From Sipunculus nudus (taxonomy: Eukaryota > Annelida > Sipuncula > Golfingiida > Sipunculidae): a DNA stretch of 64,000 bases. Position 1 is the first letter of the stretch, and each line of letters begins with the position of its first letter. This document shows positions 1-12,598 of this stretch, in pieces. The position numbers and the translations under genes were made by a program. The notes beneath the pieces are model-generated. The model did no database searches and was not told where the DNA came from. It saw only the letters and a list, made by a program, of their open reading frames with translations. Location of the stretch: assembly GCA_026874595.1 (NCBI GenBank), contig CM049313.1, positions 34,997,159-35,061,158 of the forward strand, read 5' to 3'.

Positions 1-2840
1 AATCATTTCATAAAATGCGTTAAAATTATCAGTAATTCCCGTCGCTTGACACGGCGTTACGCAAACGCGCCGTTCTAACCGCTTTGTGACCACAAATCAC
101 TTGGTGGCGCAATAGATTTTAGTGTTTTTGCATAAGCCTGAAGCTGTTTCGCACATGGGTAGCGGCACTTTTGCTCCTTCATCTATATAGAGCAAAATGA
201 CATACGTTAGTCTCTTTATAGTGGAAGGGGAAAATTGACTGATATACGCGTGTGGGTGTCGTTCTTCAAAAACGGCCGTATATTACAAATGACATTTTTA
301 AGGGTTTCTCAGAAAACGACAGTATTTCAATTTTGCTTTAAAAAACTGGATCTGTACACTAACAAACATTACCGTTAATGAGGTGCACTGACAAATATAA
401 TATGCAAACATTTTCAGGACAATAGTTTCGTATTTTTACAGTCGGGTAAGAAGAACAGTTTCCGCATACATATAAAAATGACTAATTTATCGAAGAAACA
501 ATAATTTTGAAAATTATATATTATATTTGAATGCCAAACCGGTAATTTTTTATTCCGTATCTGAGCTAAGCTTTTGGCACACTTGTCAAGGCGGATCAGT
601 CACCCATAAAGCGTAATATGTCAAATCACAGTTTAAACAGTACACAGTTCAACCGATATGCTCATAGAAAAGACGAAGAAGTAATTGAACCAATTGCTCA
701 CAGGAGGCCATATACCCCCAGCCATAAACCTGTCTGTCACTGCAACAAAACATGTTTGGCTGCCAGATCACACGCGAATTGCATGCAAGCATGCTTCTCT
801 ATCACATAATATACCGGTACCTTAGCATAATAGCCATCTGTTAATTTCACTTTTATCTAAACCAAGCGGTTTTTTGTGCATTTCTAGAACTATGCATGAT
901 TAATTGTTCCTCCTCCCTAAGTCTGTAATACTATAAAAATAATATAATAATAATGTAATAATATAATAAACATTCAACTGCTTGAAACTTGCCAAAACAT
1001 GCTCCCGCACACATTTAAATATCCAAGGCAAGATATTTCCATGAGATTCATTCGGGTGGACGTCTAATATTGTTTCGCAACAAAAAAAAAAAACATACCC
1101 CCAAAAATGTGCTGTTTCGTGGAATAGTCACCTAAATTGAATATCCTGTTGTGTAACGATCTTTCAGTTTATAATTAATTAAACTTCTGAACGTTCAAAA
1201 TAGAATCAAGCTAAGACCACGATCACCAGGTTTAACTGGTGATCCATGAGTTTTTATCGGCTCAATGACAAGCATAAAAATAGGTTTATTATTGTGGTAG
1301 TTCATGCTACGCAAAATCACAGTTGAAGTGTCTGTTTATTATTATTTTTAGCTAATTTTATTAACGTCTGAAGAGGAAATGTCCATGCAGACGTGAGAAC
1401 GACCAAAGAAGACAATCGGTATAGCTCCAATAACTCAGCTGAGCAAAAACGATGCAAGATGACTAACGATACCCTAATTCTGTAAAATATTGGCAGCCTG
1501 CATGGACACCTATTTTCAATGCAGTCCAAACCTTTAAATAAAGCTGAATGGATATACTATAAGTGTTATAAAAACAAAAACATTAATTATGCTATTTTAA
1601 AATAGGAAAATCGTGGATCAAACTATGAAGACCAAGACTTTGAAATCGAAGGGTTAGCCCAAATCGTATAACACCCCTGTACATGCACAGCCGTAGCTGA
1701 CACAGCTTGAAGCTGGCATGCTAAGGAACACACCACTTAAGTGTCTCTTTACGTTATGATGAATGTGTAGAGCGGCGGGCCACTTGCGGAACTTCCTGTT
1801 GGTTATGCAGGGCAACTCGGGGCAGGTATTCTTCAGATAATATCAGCCAAGGGCCAGCAGGTACTCTGTTAACATCAGGGTATGCAGATCTCCCTGTCTG
1901 ACGTAAACGGCCCCAATCTCCCTAAACAATGTTGTATTTAACTAGAAAGCGCAATGAGAGCGCATACCTCCGCCAACGTCAAAATGTATCCGGATCATCT
2001 TCATGATTATGACTCATAATTCTTTACTTTGAGCTGCTCCTCCTACCAAAACTTCCTTCAAATTCATCTATACCTTTTTGATATATTTTATACACTGACA
2101 AACAAATAAATATAGATTACATCGGCTTCAAAATAGACTCCATCTTACTTACTTTTTTCCAATTTGCAGATCATGCATCATGATCTTGGTTTGCGAGATA
2201 TATATTTTATTTATTGATGTACATGATAGTATAAGTTACAATGCAGCACAAAGTTGGGTAGTATGCGAGATTTCACTCATATAGTTCGAATCGCGAGAAC
2301 CTGTGCGACTTCTGAACAAACGGGTCAATTAGAGTTAAGAAATTGTATTTATAGTAACGATTGAAACGATTATGTTATTGTTAATTTCGTCATTGTCAAT
2401 ATATAATCACAGCATCTTTTCACAGAAAATGTTGCATAATGAATTGAATACAGAAATGTAAAAAGGTAAAGCTGTAAAGTTGTCAGTATCGAGGTGTACG
2501 CGTATTAATACGTGATAGGGCTATTACAAAATACAACGATTTCAAAAGAATTCCATACATTTTTAAGAAATTGAAGAAAATCTTTACGCAATGAATATTA
2601 TATGTTATTATTACTTGTATAGGCATATGCTTCTATGTATGAAGTCGATGCCTGCATCCCGCATTGTGTGTTTATAAATCACTGTTTTAAACGTGAAATT
2701 ACTGGTGCTAGTTGCGTCATGAAGAACAAGATACGGCGAGATTAGCAGCTTAAGTGAGATGAAAGCGAGAGAAACGGAAAGACAGACAGACAAACAGACA
2801 TGTGAAGTGAAATTATCTGTGTGTTTATGTATGTGTGTGT

Positions 2841-2886
<46 letters not shown>

Positions 2887-4896
2887 CTGAGAGACCGCAT
2901 TTAAGGTACAATGGCTAAGTTGACCGACCAGTTTACTGTGTGGGATACACAAATGACAGTTACTCAAATAACCTGCAAATTTTACTTGCAACCATAATCT
3001 TTACAAAACTAATTCTTATGTTCAAAACATCCGAGGACCACCACTCTGAAGGCACCAAGTAAATGTGGCCAAGGAGCACCCCAGGGTGACGAAAAGGTCG
3101 CTTGACTAACCCCTGAAAAATCTCTCCCCTCAGAAGAAGCCTAAAATTCGTCCTAACTATCGTCCCATCCTGCCAAACACCATCTGTTTTCTCTTTCGAC
3201 AAGCTGTGGAACGGCGCAGTTACATGAGCATACGTACAGAAGCAGATGTCATAGCGAACTTACCCTGTTAAATTAGCCGAGGGACCATCTCTGAAGTATC
3301 GCCCTTGTCTGAAGCTGCGGGACCTTTGGGAAGACTGATAACTGTACCGCCGGGGCAGTGCACATTGTGCAATAACAATAAGGGTGCACGTAATCACGCA
3401 CACGCGTAACATGTTGTAGAAAAAAGCGAAGTCTTCGTAAAACTATTTTCTTTAGGCCTCCTTCCAAAACCTTATCTTCATATAGTTACGAGCATTGGGT
3501 AAGGAAGGCGACCGTCCAGATGACCGCCAAGTAACCAAATGTCCTTAATACCAGGCCAGGCGCTGCTGAAGTCCTGCCGTCACCGCCAGAAAAGCGTCAG
3601 TGTCTTCCTAACGTAAGCAACGCAGGACAAACAGGGTAAAGACACTTGCAGACAAGGGTGTATCTTCTTAAAACGCGCTGCGAATCCAAGGTGAGATCGC
3701 CCACGTTTGTAACTACAGCTCAGCTGCAGCTATAGCAGAAGCAAACGTCGTGTATCCAGACAGCTGACCGTGGCCGTACTGTCGGCGACTTCAAGCAGGA
3801 CCGTCTCACAACTGAAAAGCCCCGGCCACTTATTATAGATATAGGGCGAGCGGCAGAGAGGAAGGGGTGTATGGTTACAACGATATACAGAAGCACAGAT
3901 AACACTGCAGTGGTTGGGGTTACAGCCACACTCGGGACGGGGGACCTTTAATTAGACAAGCATGTCGCATTCTTCTCTGTCTTCTGTTGATATTTTTATA
4001 TAATTGTCGGTCCCCGAGCAGCAGGTTTAACTGCCGTGACAGCTTGAGACCCAGTACTACATTGGTATGTCAGGATCGGCAAAAAGGCCACGGCAGGGTT
4101 AAAGTTACTACTAGCTTACAGTATCTTGTATAAAAGTACGGTCTTACTTTTTACCGTAGAATGCCTAGGGTTGCCCTGTGTTGCTTTATTCTTTGCGTAA
4201 AATACAAAAGTCACTTACACGAGTGACAGTGTTGATGCGCGGTGCCCGGGGAGAAGCGATTATGCCAATACCAACATGAGTTATAGCGCCCTTGGATGGT
4301 GCAGTTTTCGTCACTTTTACAGTAGTTTGGCATTGTTTCACCATACCTAACACTCCCTGTGTTTGCCTTGGGGGTGGGGGTGGAAATTTACTATTCATAG
4401 ATGACATAATGTACAGGCACCATATGGACAGATATTGTGCAAACAGAGTTGTCGTAAAAGTGCTACGCTGTAAAATGACAAATTGTCCGTTAAAAGAAAT
4501 TAAAACGGTTTATGCCATGTTTTATGGAAAGGCATCCAGACAACGATCATTTTGTAATACTTGCATTTACATTCCAATATTTAAATAAATACAGTTGCCT
4601 GTACATGTCATAACCATAATTTAATTAATCCAGTGAACACATTGGTGTTTGGACTAGGGCAATACAGAATACCCCCTTCTGTCATTGGCCAAAAGATGGC
4701 AGCACATGTTAGGCGCAGAGTTACACCCTTATGAGTATTCCAGTTCCATTTGTATTAGTATATAATGTACTTAGTTGTTAAACAAATTATTGCAGAAGAC
4801 TTGGAATAATCAAAGCACATCCCTGTATATAAAAGTACACCCGGTTTTAATACGTGGTTACGGGCAGGTACCCAACCCAGAAGAGAAACCCGCATA
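1..4896. other. No recognisable gene
   Basis: AT-rich intergenic DNA with scattered short open frames, most starting at non-ATG codons or lacking any family signature. A GA microsatellite lies at 2844-2884. I see no exon, RNA gene or complete mobile element here. Confidence 0.6.
2844..2884. repeat. (GA)n microsatellite
   Basis: About 20 uninterrupted GA dinucleotides. It produces a serine-leucine pseudo-peptide on the minus strand, which is not a gene. Confidence 0.95.
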
Positions 4897-5677
4897 CTCT
4901 CTTAGACATGCGCCGTAAGTTAACGGTAGTTTATACCGGCATCAGTCGCTGCCGGTAGTCTACCGTAGATAAACGGTAGGCTGTAATCTGCAGATTACGG
5001 TAGGACGTAAAATAACGGTAGACAACCGTACTTGAGAACTACGTTATCGGTTATAATTACGGTAGAATACCGTATTTTCACGGTATTCTCTGTAATAATA
5101 TTGTGGTTATTATTAATATTATAAAAAGATTATATTTCTGGTACTATTATGATTATGTACGATTGTAATATTATATATATATGGTTATGTATATATAGAT
5201 GTGTGTGTGTGTGGGGGGGGGGGGGGGCTTCCACTTGATCCTGTGTCACTTTGAATTTGGATTTCACAAATGGCAGGTAGTTAGATCAGCTAAATAGGAA
5301 GGTAAATTGAATGAAAGAGAATGATATAAACAGCAAAAAAGTACATTCAAGGGAAAACTTTATTATAAAACACAAAATTATCAATACACATATTCACAAT
5401 CAACAACTCTGAGAAAAACATGATCAAACATGCATAAACGTGTGTTTAAATGCATCTGTTCATACACACAAACACATTTGTGCGAAATGTAACACAAACA
5501 GATTTAAATTAAAAATGCCTTTTGAGTCCCGGTGTCAATCATACAGTCAGTGTGTTGATGAACTCACGTGTTTTTCACGATCAGCCTGTTCAAATTAGAC
5601 GCGAAAATACCATAATATGTATATATCATATATATCATGATAATATATATATATGTATATATACATATATATACAAG

Positions 5678-5725
<48 letters not shown>

Positions 5726-6705
5726 CGTCCAAGATGCCTATATTTGGTAAGTGGTAATTCAAAGTGGAAATTCCTATTCGTCTTATTCGTCTGGTTGGTG
5801 ATGACTGTAATTGTTGATTTCTCTGCTTTGGGTCAAACTCATAGTCTAAAACAGAGAAAATACAAAAAGTATCATTTACGTATACATGATTTGTGTGTCT
5901 GAAATATATCATATATACATTATGTATTGAGATATAAATAAAAAGATTAACTTTGATATTTTCAATGAGAGACTCAAATACTTAAACAAATATGCAGAGT
6001 GTATTTCTAAAATAACCTGAATATTCATTTAAATCTCACGTAAATGGCACACATGTTATTCCACATGAGATGAAGAATAAAAGAAGTTAAAACAAGTATG
6101 TACAGCAGTGGTGTTATCATGATGATAAAAAAGGGCTGTATTTAAATTCAAAAATCATGTAAGCCAATATGTGATATATACGCGGGTCCGTATATCTGCA
6201 ATATATATAACTAACAATATATCAACACACCGTTTTACACACAATATACGAAATACACAGGTCGAACAGTGATACCACCAAACCAGGGATGGTGTGATTT
6301 GGAGTAGCCAGTTTTGGTAAAAAATCTAAATTTACCAAAGAAATATATATAATACATGCCAATTAAAGATTTCTTAAGTAGTTTGCGAAACAAGGCATAA
6401 AGGTAAACTCACCGAAAACATGGGATTATTCGAGATTGTACGCCTCTGCGAGCTGCTGGAACTGTCAAAGATGGCGGTGAAAAAAACCTGAAAACGCCCG
6501 GATGTTAACAAAGGAAACGCACGTGCTCGGGGCCCCCTGGGCTGACCATGCAGATGGTGACAAGGCATGATAAGACGCCAGTGCTGGCTCAGTTCACGGT
6601 AGTCTACAGTTAATCGAGTATAGTACGACCGGGCCGTGAAATGACGGTACTACCGTGGCAGAAACACGGTAAACTACCGTGAAACTACAGCCATGTCTAA
6701 GAGTG
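4897..6705. mobile_element. 1.8 kb TA-flanked inverted-repeat element with ACGGTA-rich ends
   Basis: The left end CTCTCTTAGACATG and the right end read in reverse CACTCTTAGACATG match at 13 of 14 positions; both continue into a GTA..ACGGTAGTTTA segment. TA lies outside each end (4895-4896, 6706-6707). Within about 190 bases of the left end and 110 of the right end, ACGGTA/TACCGT recurs many times, giving long degenerate sub-terminal inverted repeats. The middle holds TA repeats (5681-5723) and a G-run (5213-5227) but no transposase. Confidence 0.7.
5681..5723. repeat. (TA)n microsatellite
   Basis: Perfect TA run inside the 4897-6705 element, with further imperfect TA/GTA repeats from 5617. 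It creates YIYI pseudo-peptides on both strands. Confidence 0.95.
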
Positions 6706-9468
6706 TATTAAAGGAAAAAAAGTATTTCCCCCTTTGACAAACAGTAACATTCTCACAACAGATAATGATAAATAACCCAGTCAATGTATAATGAGATCAA
6801 TTCAACACACTCTGCCAATGTTTTACACATCCATTGTTTTCGGGGCTCAGTCCAGTACTGGGCTCCCTGTTTCTTTGCTGAAAACAGTTAAGATTCTTTT
6901 GCATGGAATGCGGATCCGGAATGCGGATAAAAATCGATATTGACAAAATTATTAAAGTGAGTTCTACTATGCGCGGATCGGCCATGCGGAATGCGTATCC
7001 GGCAAAACGAATCGCTATACATGCAGCGATTGTTGCTGAGTTGGCATGCTATCCCCGAGAAACAGGTAGACATTTGCATATTGCCGTGCCGCATTGCGCT
7101 TTCCGTGCATGAGGAATTTTAGCTCAAGTATTCAAATTGAAATGGACATGCTCATCATTAATTTTCAAGATATCCTATGGTCATCTTTTGAAAAAAAAAG
7201 TGTAATATTATATTAAAATTCACCTTGGTTAATTTAAATATGATTAAGTCCACTTTAACATATACCATCCATTAGTCACAAACCGAGTTCAAAGATGTCA
7301 ATGTGTTGTGTTTCAAACAATGCTGCAAAGAATTTGATATATACCTTTATATGCATGGAGACTTAAGTTCCATCCCGATTTTTCTTATCATCGTGAACTT
7401 GTGTACACTACTGTATATTTAGTGCACAGTTATAATCTAAATTCTTCATTAAACCAGAATATCTTAAACTCAACCCAGATCGATACCTTTTTATTTAGTC
7501 TGTGTGTCCACTAACACCCACAAAGGTTCGCAATGAACGCCAACGACATTTTGTAGATGAGTTGAGCATTGTGCATGGGAAAAATGATGACATTTTGTGG
7601 TTCAATTGGGAGCGATTCTGGATCTGTAGCTTTTTGACACTTTGTCCACACAGTATCTCATAATATTTTGTACATCAATTTCAGTACCGGTTTACTGCAT
7701 GAAGGCATTGTCTACACATCCGTGACCGGATTCTTCACGTTTTCAGTAACAATAGCGTTGTTCATGCAATGAAGGGTTTCTCTGAACATACCCTGTCTGA
7801 CAGACAAAATCACTGCGTTGTCTCGTATTTAAACTAGTATGTTTGCGGTTAAAGACAAACTATTAAGCAACCTATACATATCCCGCTGTCCGTTATGTGC
7901 ATGCCGCTCTGGAGCGTCTGACCGTTATCTGTCAATCACGACGTCAAGGCCCGGCTGACAGACGTTTGCCGAGCGAGATGTGTTTCAGTTAAAGAATTCT
8001 TTTGGATAGGTATCCAAAAGCATCAATTTTAGGTAGCCTCGTGGGACAGATTCTGCGAAGAGACGGTACGTGTCGGTATCCATGCAGGAGACTGAAACTA
8101 TTATCGATAACTTGATGGTGTTAAAGACTTTAATTTATAATATACAATACATAACTAAGTATTGAAAATTGATGGCTCTTACAGCTATGGGAGTCGATAC
8201 CGTATAGGTTTAAGCTTTCAGAATAAATACAGTGAATCGACCTTTTATCAAGATTATTCAAGTCTATGCTTGTTTATTTTTAAATGCAAACAGAACATTT
8301 TGCCTTGTGGTCAAGCGATGTATATGAACCTTGCAGAAATGACAGGTCACATTTATACAGACAGTGATTTCAGACATTGTCGTTAGTTTTTTTTTTCTGT
8401 TTGATTTTCTGATTTTCATGCTGCTAAAATGTTGACCTTTCATGGATGTTGAGGATTTATCAGTCTTCCAATTTTAGTAAAAAAAAAAGAAGCCAGATAG
8501 TAAACGGAATATACATTTAGCTTTACCAATCTCAGTTGCTCACCTCTTATTCGTGAACCATCGACGGACATCGTGATTGAAATGCGAATACGTCAGAGTG
8601 TTCTCGAGGCGCCATTGTACGTCTTATCTTTAGGCCTCTGTGAAGATTTTTGCTCTCAGAAAGACCCGGAAATGTTAAACTAGCTCATGCAGCCATGGTC
8701 ATATCATGATTGAAACCTGACAATTGGACCTACCATGCACTCACTTATATTAATTCACCTGATAATGTTTGGAAGCCATAATTGCCTCCGCAGAGGTGCA
8801 CATGCAGCTCAACCGCTAAATAAAAAGTGTTTGGTTTCACCCTGAAAATGATCGAAATGTCCCTCTGCCGGCTCTTTATATAATTATCTATGATTAGTCC
8901 GGTATAGATGGACAAGACGTATAGTGTATCTGCATACTCTTCACGGGGGACACCCGTCCAAAACAGGTGCGTGTGATTTAGAAACCATATACATATTTAC
9001 TTTGATCCTTAATTGAGGTAACCGAGTTATGGGTTCATTCAAAGAAAACGATCGTATCGTGAGGTAATGTATATTCAATCAGTCTTCATGCTGTTACTTT
9101 AATCCACAATATGCGACATGATATAAATGTAGTTCCAACCATATAACTGGTGGTCTGGCCACCCAAGACACCAGTGCCATTATTTCAGTCAGTTTATCAG
9201 TTTCTTTAGTAAAATTCGAAACATATACGGTTTTAACTCTGTATTAGAATGATTAATCAGGTAAGGTCATGCGTTCATAGGTTTTGCACCATTTTCCAGT
9301 TTCCCAGTCTTGTTGGCATGACACTAGTCACGTTTACACAGAGAATAACCTCGGTCACATTAACCACAGCTGAACCAAGGATGCACGTTTACAAACGTAA
9401 GCGGTTCCGGGGCCTTTAATATTCACAGGGATGATGGCTGGTTGAATATATATAATACCTCGATTCTC

Positions 9469-9545
9469 TTTATATTTTCGAGTTTAAAATTTCGCGATTT
9501 CCACTTTTAAGGGGTTTCACGAGAGTTCAATTTTTGCGATCACAG
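9469..9545. mobile_element. Relic end of the TCGCGA MITE family
   Basis: TTTATATTTTCGAG, AATTTCGCGATTTC and a CACGAGAGTT-like segment occur in the same order as in the reverse complement of the right end of the 26652-27090 element. The outer terminus and the other end are not visible, so this is a decayed or partial copy. Confidence 0.5.
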
Positions 9546-10425
9546 CTCGTACAGAAAACTACACAGAGTTCATCCTTCATTGTATGATTTATATGATATA
9601 CATGTATTCTCAAAGATTTTATGATTTGATAGGGACCCATGGAGGAAACGTCCAACGAGTGTTAAGTCCTGTCCATTATAGGCAGATATATATAATATAA
9701 AATATTTCATATTATCCATAATATCAATCTATGTTTAACGGATAACATAAACTATGTTTATATATTCCAGTTAATCATATTTGTCTTGGGACGCTACAAG
9801 CACATACAGATTATAACGTATATGTAAAATACCTATGAGCCGACAGTATATAAACGAATTCATATGTATATATACATGTATAGCAGGGGCGTCTTATTTC
9901 ATGAAGGTTTTATTTTGCGGTAATATCCCTTTCGTGAATATCATAAATTTGAACCCTCATGCACGAACAAAACGCAGACAACAGTATATATTTCTAAATG
10001 AAATCTCTCCTTGCTTGCACCACTCAATTCAGAAACATCTTTTTTTAACGAACACTTGTATAGGTCCTGCATGTCACATGAATTAACTATATCCTTAGGC
10101 ATAAATAAACCTGACAACAATGGTGTAAACTGAGTAAATTTGTTTTATAAATTTCCATGGATTAGTTGACTACATTTTTTTCTGGTTCTACAATGTATGG
10201 TTGTAATTACCTGGGTACACAGGTATGTATGTGCGTGTGTCAATTAATTGATAAAAGATGGAAGAAGAAACGATTATTTGGGGTTTCAATGGCTTTAATT
10301 GTTTAATGTTTCCCACTCCAACTTTATTTTTGGAAATGTTTCTGTTATTGAAAACTTGTAACGACCTTCCGGGCGACTACGATAACAGGATAATATATTA
10401 TTTGATATTTCGAAAAATTATTTGT

Positions 10426-10429
<4 letters not shown>

Positions 10430-10487
<58 letters not shown>
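10430..10487. repeat. (TA)n microsatellite
   Basis: About 29 perfect TA units. Confidence 0.95.
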
Positions 10488-10489
<2 letters not shown>

Positions 10490-10870
10490 TATGGAGATTT
10501 GGCGGAAATGCGCCATTTTATACTCTGTGTGAGCAAAAATGTGGCGTTTTCAATCCTGTATCTTCCTGATCAAACATTGAGAGCGGAAACCAACACTTTT
10601 GAATAGTGATATTTACTGCACATTTATACGGGAAACGGGTTTCCATTAAGCCCACACGAAACACGTTTGGACTCGTATGAAGACAAGTAATAAAACTTAA
10701 ACAGGCCCAGGGCTATAACACTCCGCCCAATGTTGAAACATACGTGACTTTTTTGCCTGTCTAGATATCAAGGGAACTGCCTGACTGGACGATGTGGGCA
10801 CGGGCTTTATGACTCCCGGGGCAAGTTGCCGGCGTTTTTTGTGTGGGTTATACTTGATTAAAAACTTTTA

Positions 10871-10899
10871 TGACGTCATATTTAACTTTTATGACGTCA
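10871..10899. promoter_or_regulatory. Paired CRE sites, 21 bases apart
   Basis: Two perfect palindromic TGACGTCA sites (10871-10878 and 10892-10899) in a direct repeat of the form AACTTTTATGACGTCAT, so their centres are 21 bases apart, two helical turns. A third perfect site is at 11249-11256. TGACGTCA is the CREB/ATF consensus. No promoter or gene can be attached to them from sequence alone. Confidence 0.4.
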
Positions 10900-12182
10900 T
10901 TTCAGGGTGTTCCTATGATTAACATTCCCATTGTTATGAGCATAAAGCGTTTTCTTACGGCCCTGTCATAATTAAGCAACTTGCGTATTGACACTTGGCC
11001 TAATAGTCTGGATGGTTGTCTTTATAGACAGATCAAGGGAACCGCAGTGCCGTTCTTTCGGCCGTGTGAAAAAGCCACATCGCATGCCGAAACTCATTGA
11101 TGTAGCGTAGATACATGGTGTGAATAACAGAAAACAGCTAAAAGCAATGTAAAGTATCAGTAACCGCACTGCATACGACAGGATGCCTCTATTTTATAAA
11201 GACAAATAACGCTTGATCATACACGTATGTTTATAAAAAGAAACATTGTGACGTCAGCAGATACATACGGGCCCTTTGTGAATCATGCTCAAGACCTCGT
11301 GTTCCATCGCACACGAGGGCAAGTAGAAAGGACAATGCAATTTATCAATTTAGACTAATTCTTTTGGCAATAAAATGTTGCCTTTTTGATACGTTCTTTG
11401 TGTTCTTGTTAATAAAGACAAACTGACATTATATAGTTTTGTGGCAGTTCCATCATTCAAGTGACATTAATAGTAACTTTCTTCGGTCCTCCTGTCAGGG
11501 ATGCTAGAAGTGTGAACGTTCATGTATAAAACCTTAGTGATTTATTTTGGATGTAAAAAAATGTTTGTTACTTTGAAATGTGTGATTGTTGGAAAATATC
11601 AAGAATCGTTTACGAAAGACCGAGTGACGCATTTATACGAGATTGGACAAATTTTATAATATAAGCAGCTAATTGACAACTAGTGTATACACGTATACAC
11701 ATACCCATACTAGAACAGACGTATACACAACACCATTATCACCACCAACCAGAAACATCACTTTTCCGTTAAATGTTGCATGGAAAAAATTAGCAGCATC
11801 AAAAAGGAAAATGTATTTTTAAAAAAACAGACGCGTATGCGTTTCCTCTACATAAATTGTAACATATTATTGTAAATCACAGTCGCTTGGCTATAGGATA
11901 TACAGAACTTTATATATCTCGTGGGTCTGCTCGTGAAAAAAAAAGTTTGCAATGATTTTTGTCAGAGAAAACATTACAGTCTTAATATCGATCGTCAAAA
12001 AAAGTCATTTTTAAAATTACATGTATCATTTTTCAGAAAATTACAAATAGGTCATTTTATACCCACCTTGTAAAAAATGTGTTATTGGCAATTTAGTTCA
12101 TCATTCAGAAGAAATTAGCATTATAACTGACCTGTGAATCTCACGTTGGGTGTAAACAGAACCACGTGTTTACCTTGAGAAA

Positions 12183-12598
12183 ACCAACACATTCGTTTTT
12201 TATGGAGATAACCGGCTCTATATTTTATGCTGACTTATCTAATTCTTAACCTAAGTATGTACATCTGCAGAGTTTCCATTTCGGTTTGGATCTACTTGAC
12301 AGGGCGGTAGCACTCGCTTCCAATCATTTTTATTTTGTATCCTGGTGCGCCCAGGCCCGGTGTCTACCGCACCTGCTGGTCCTGGGTGTGTAATCAACCC
12401 GATTGCTCGGTCATTACACCGAGGAACCCCCCACGGTTCTTGGTCATAGCCTTCCCATTAAGCCTGCAGAGCGCTCACCCTGGGTGGGGGTCGACCGTGA
12501 AAAACCTCACCGCCTCGGATGAGATTCGAACCCACGATCTCCTGGCTTTGAGTCATGCGCTCTATCCCTGAGCCACAGAAGCCGGTTACCAACACATT
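12183..12598 (-). mobile_element. tRNA-derived SINE, complete, with 11-bp target duplication (family 1, copy A)
   Basis: The element body is 12194-12587, reading on the minus strand from a tRNA-like head. A box TGGCTCAGGGA is at 12565-12575 and B box GGTTCGAATCT at 12522-12532, both as reverse complement. The 3' tail ends in an A-run (T-run on the plus strand, 12195-12200). ACCAACACATT occurs at both edges (12183-12193 and 12588-12598), a perfect target-site duplication. The same element recurs at 51970-52358. The tRNA head includes an intact D-arm-like region, but the acceptor stem is not closed, so it is not a functional tRNA gene. Confidence 0.88.

Larger units (their letters stand above)
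6708..10869. other. No recognisable gene
   Basis: Intergenic DNA. A short segment (6902-7000) repeats GCGGAATGCGTATCC-like words. A degenerate TCGCGA-type MITE relic lies at 9469-9545, and a TA microsatellite at 10430-10487. No exon with family similarity was found. Confidence 0.55.

Noticed and set aside
2611-2991. 126-residue minus-strand frame with an SLSLSL stretch
   Set aside because: Produced by a GA microsatellite; no conserved domain or real start.
5522-5912. Overlapping 126- and 105-residue frames rich in YI
   Set aside because: They are translations of TA microsatellite in both directions.
10972-11169. Minus-strand frame resembling a short secreted peptide (hydrophobic start, few cysteines)
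   Set aside because: It starts at GTG, no ATG is in frame before the hydrophobic part, and no splice partner is visible.
12522-12587. tRNA gene
   Set aside because: A and B boxes are present, but the acceptor stem does not close, and the segment is the head of a SINE that occurs twice.
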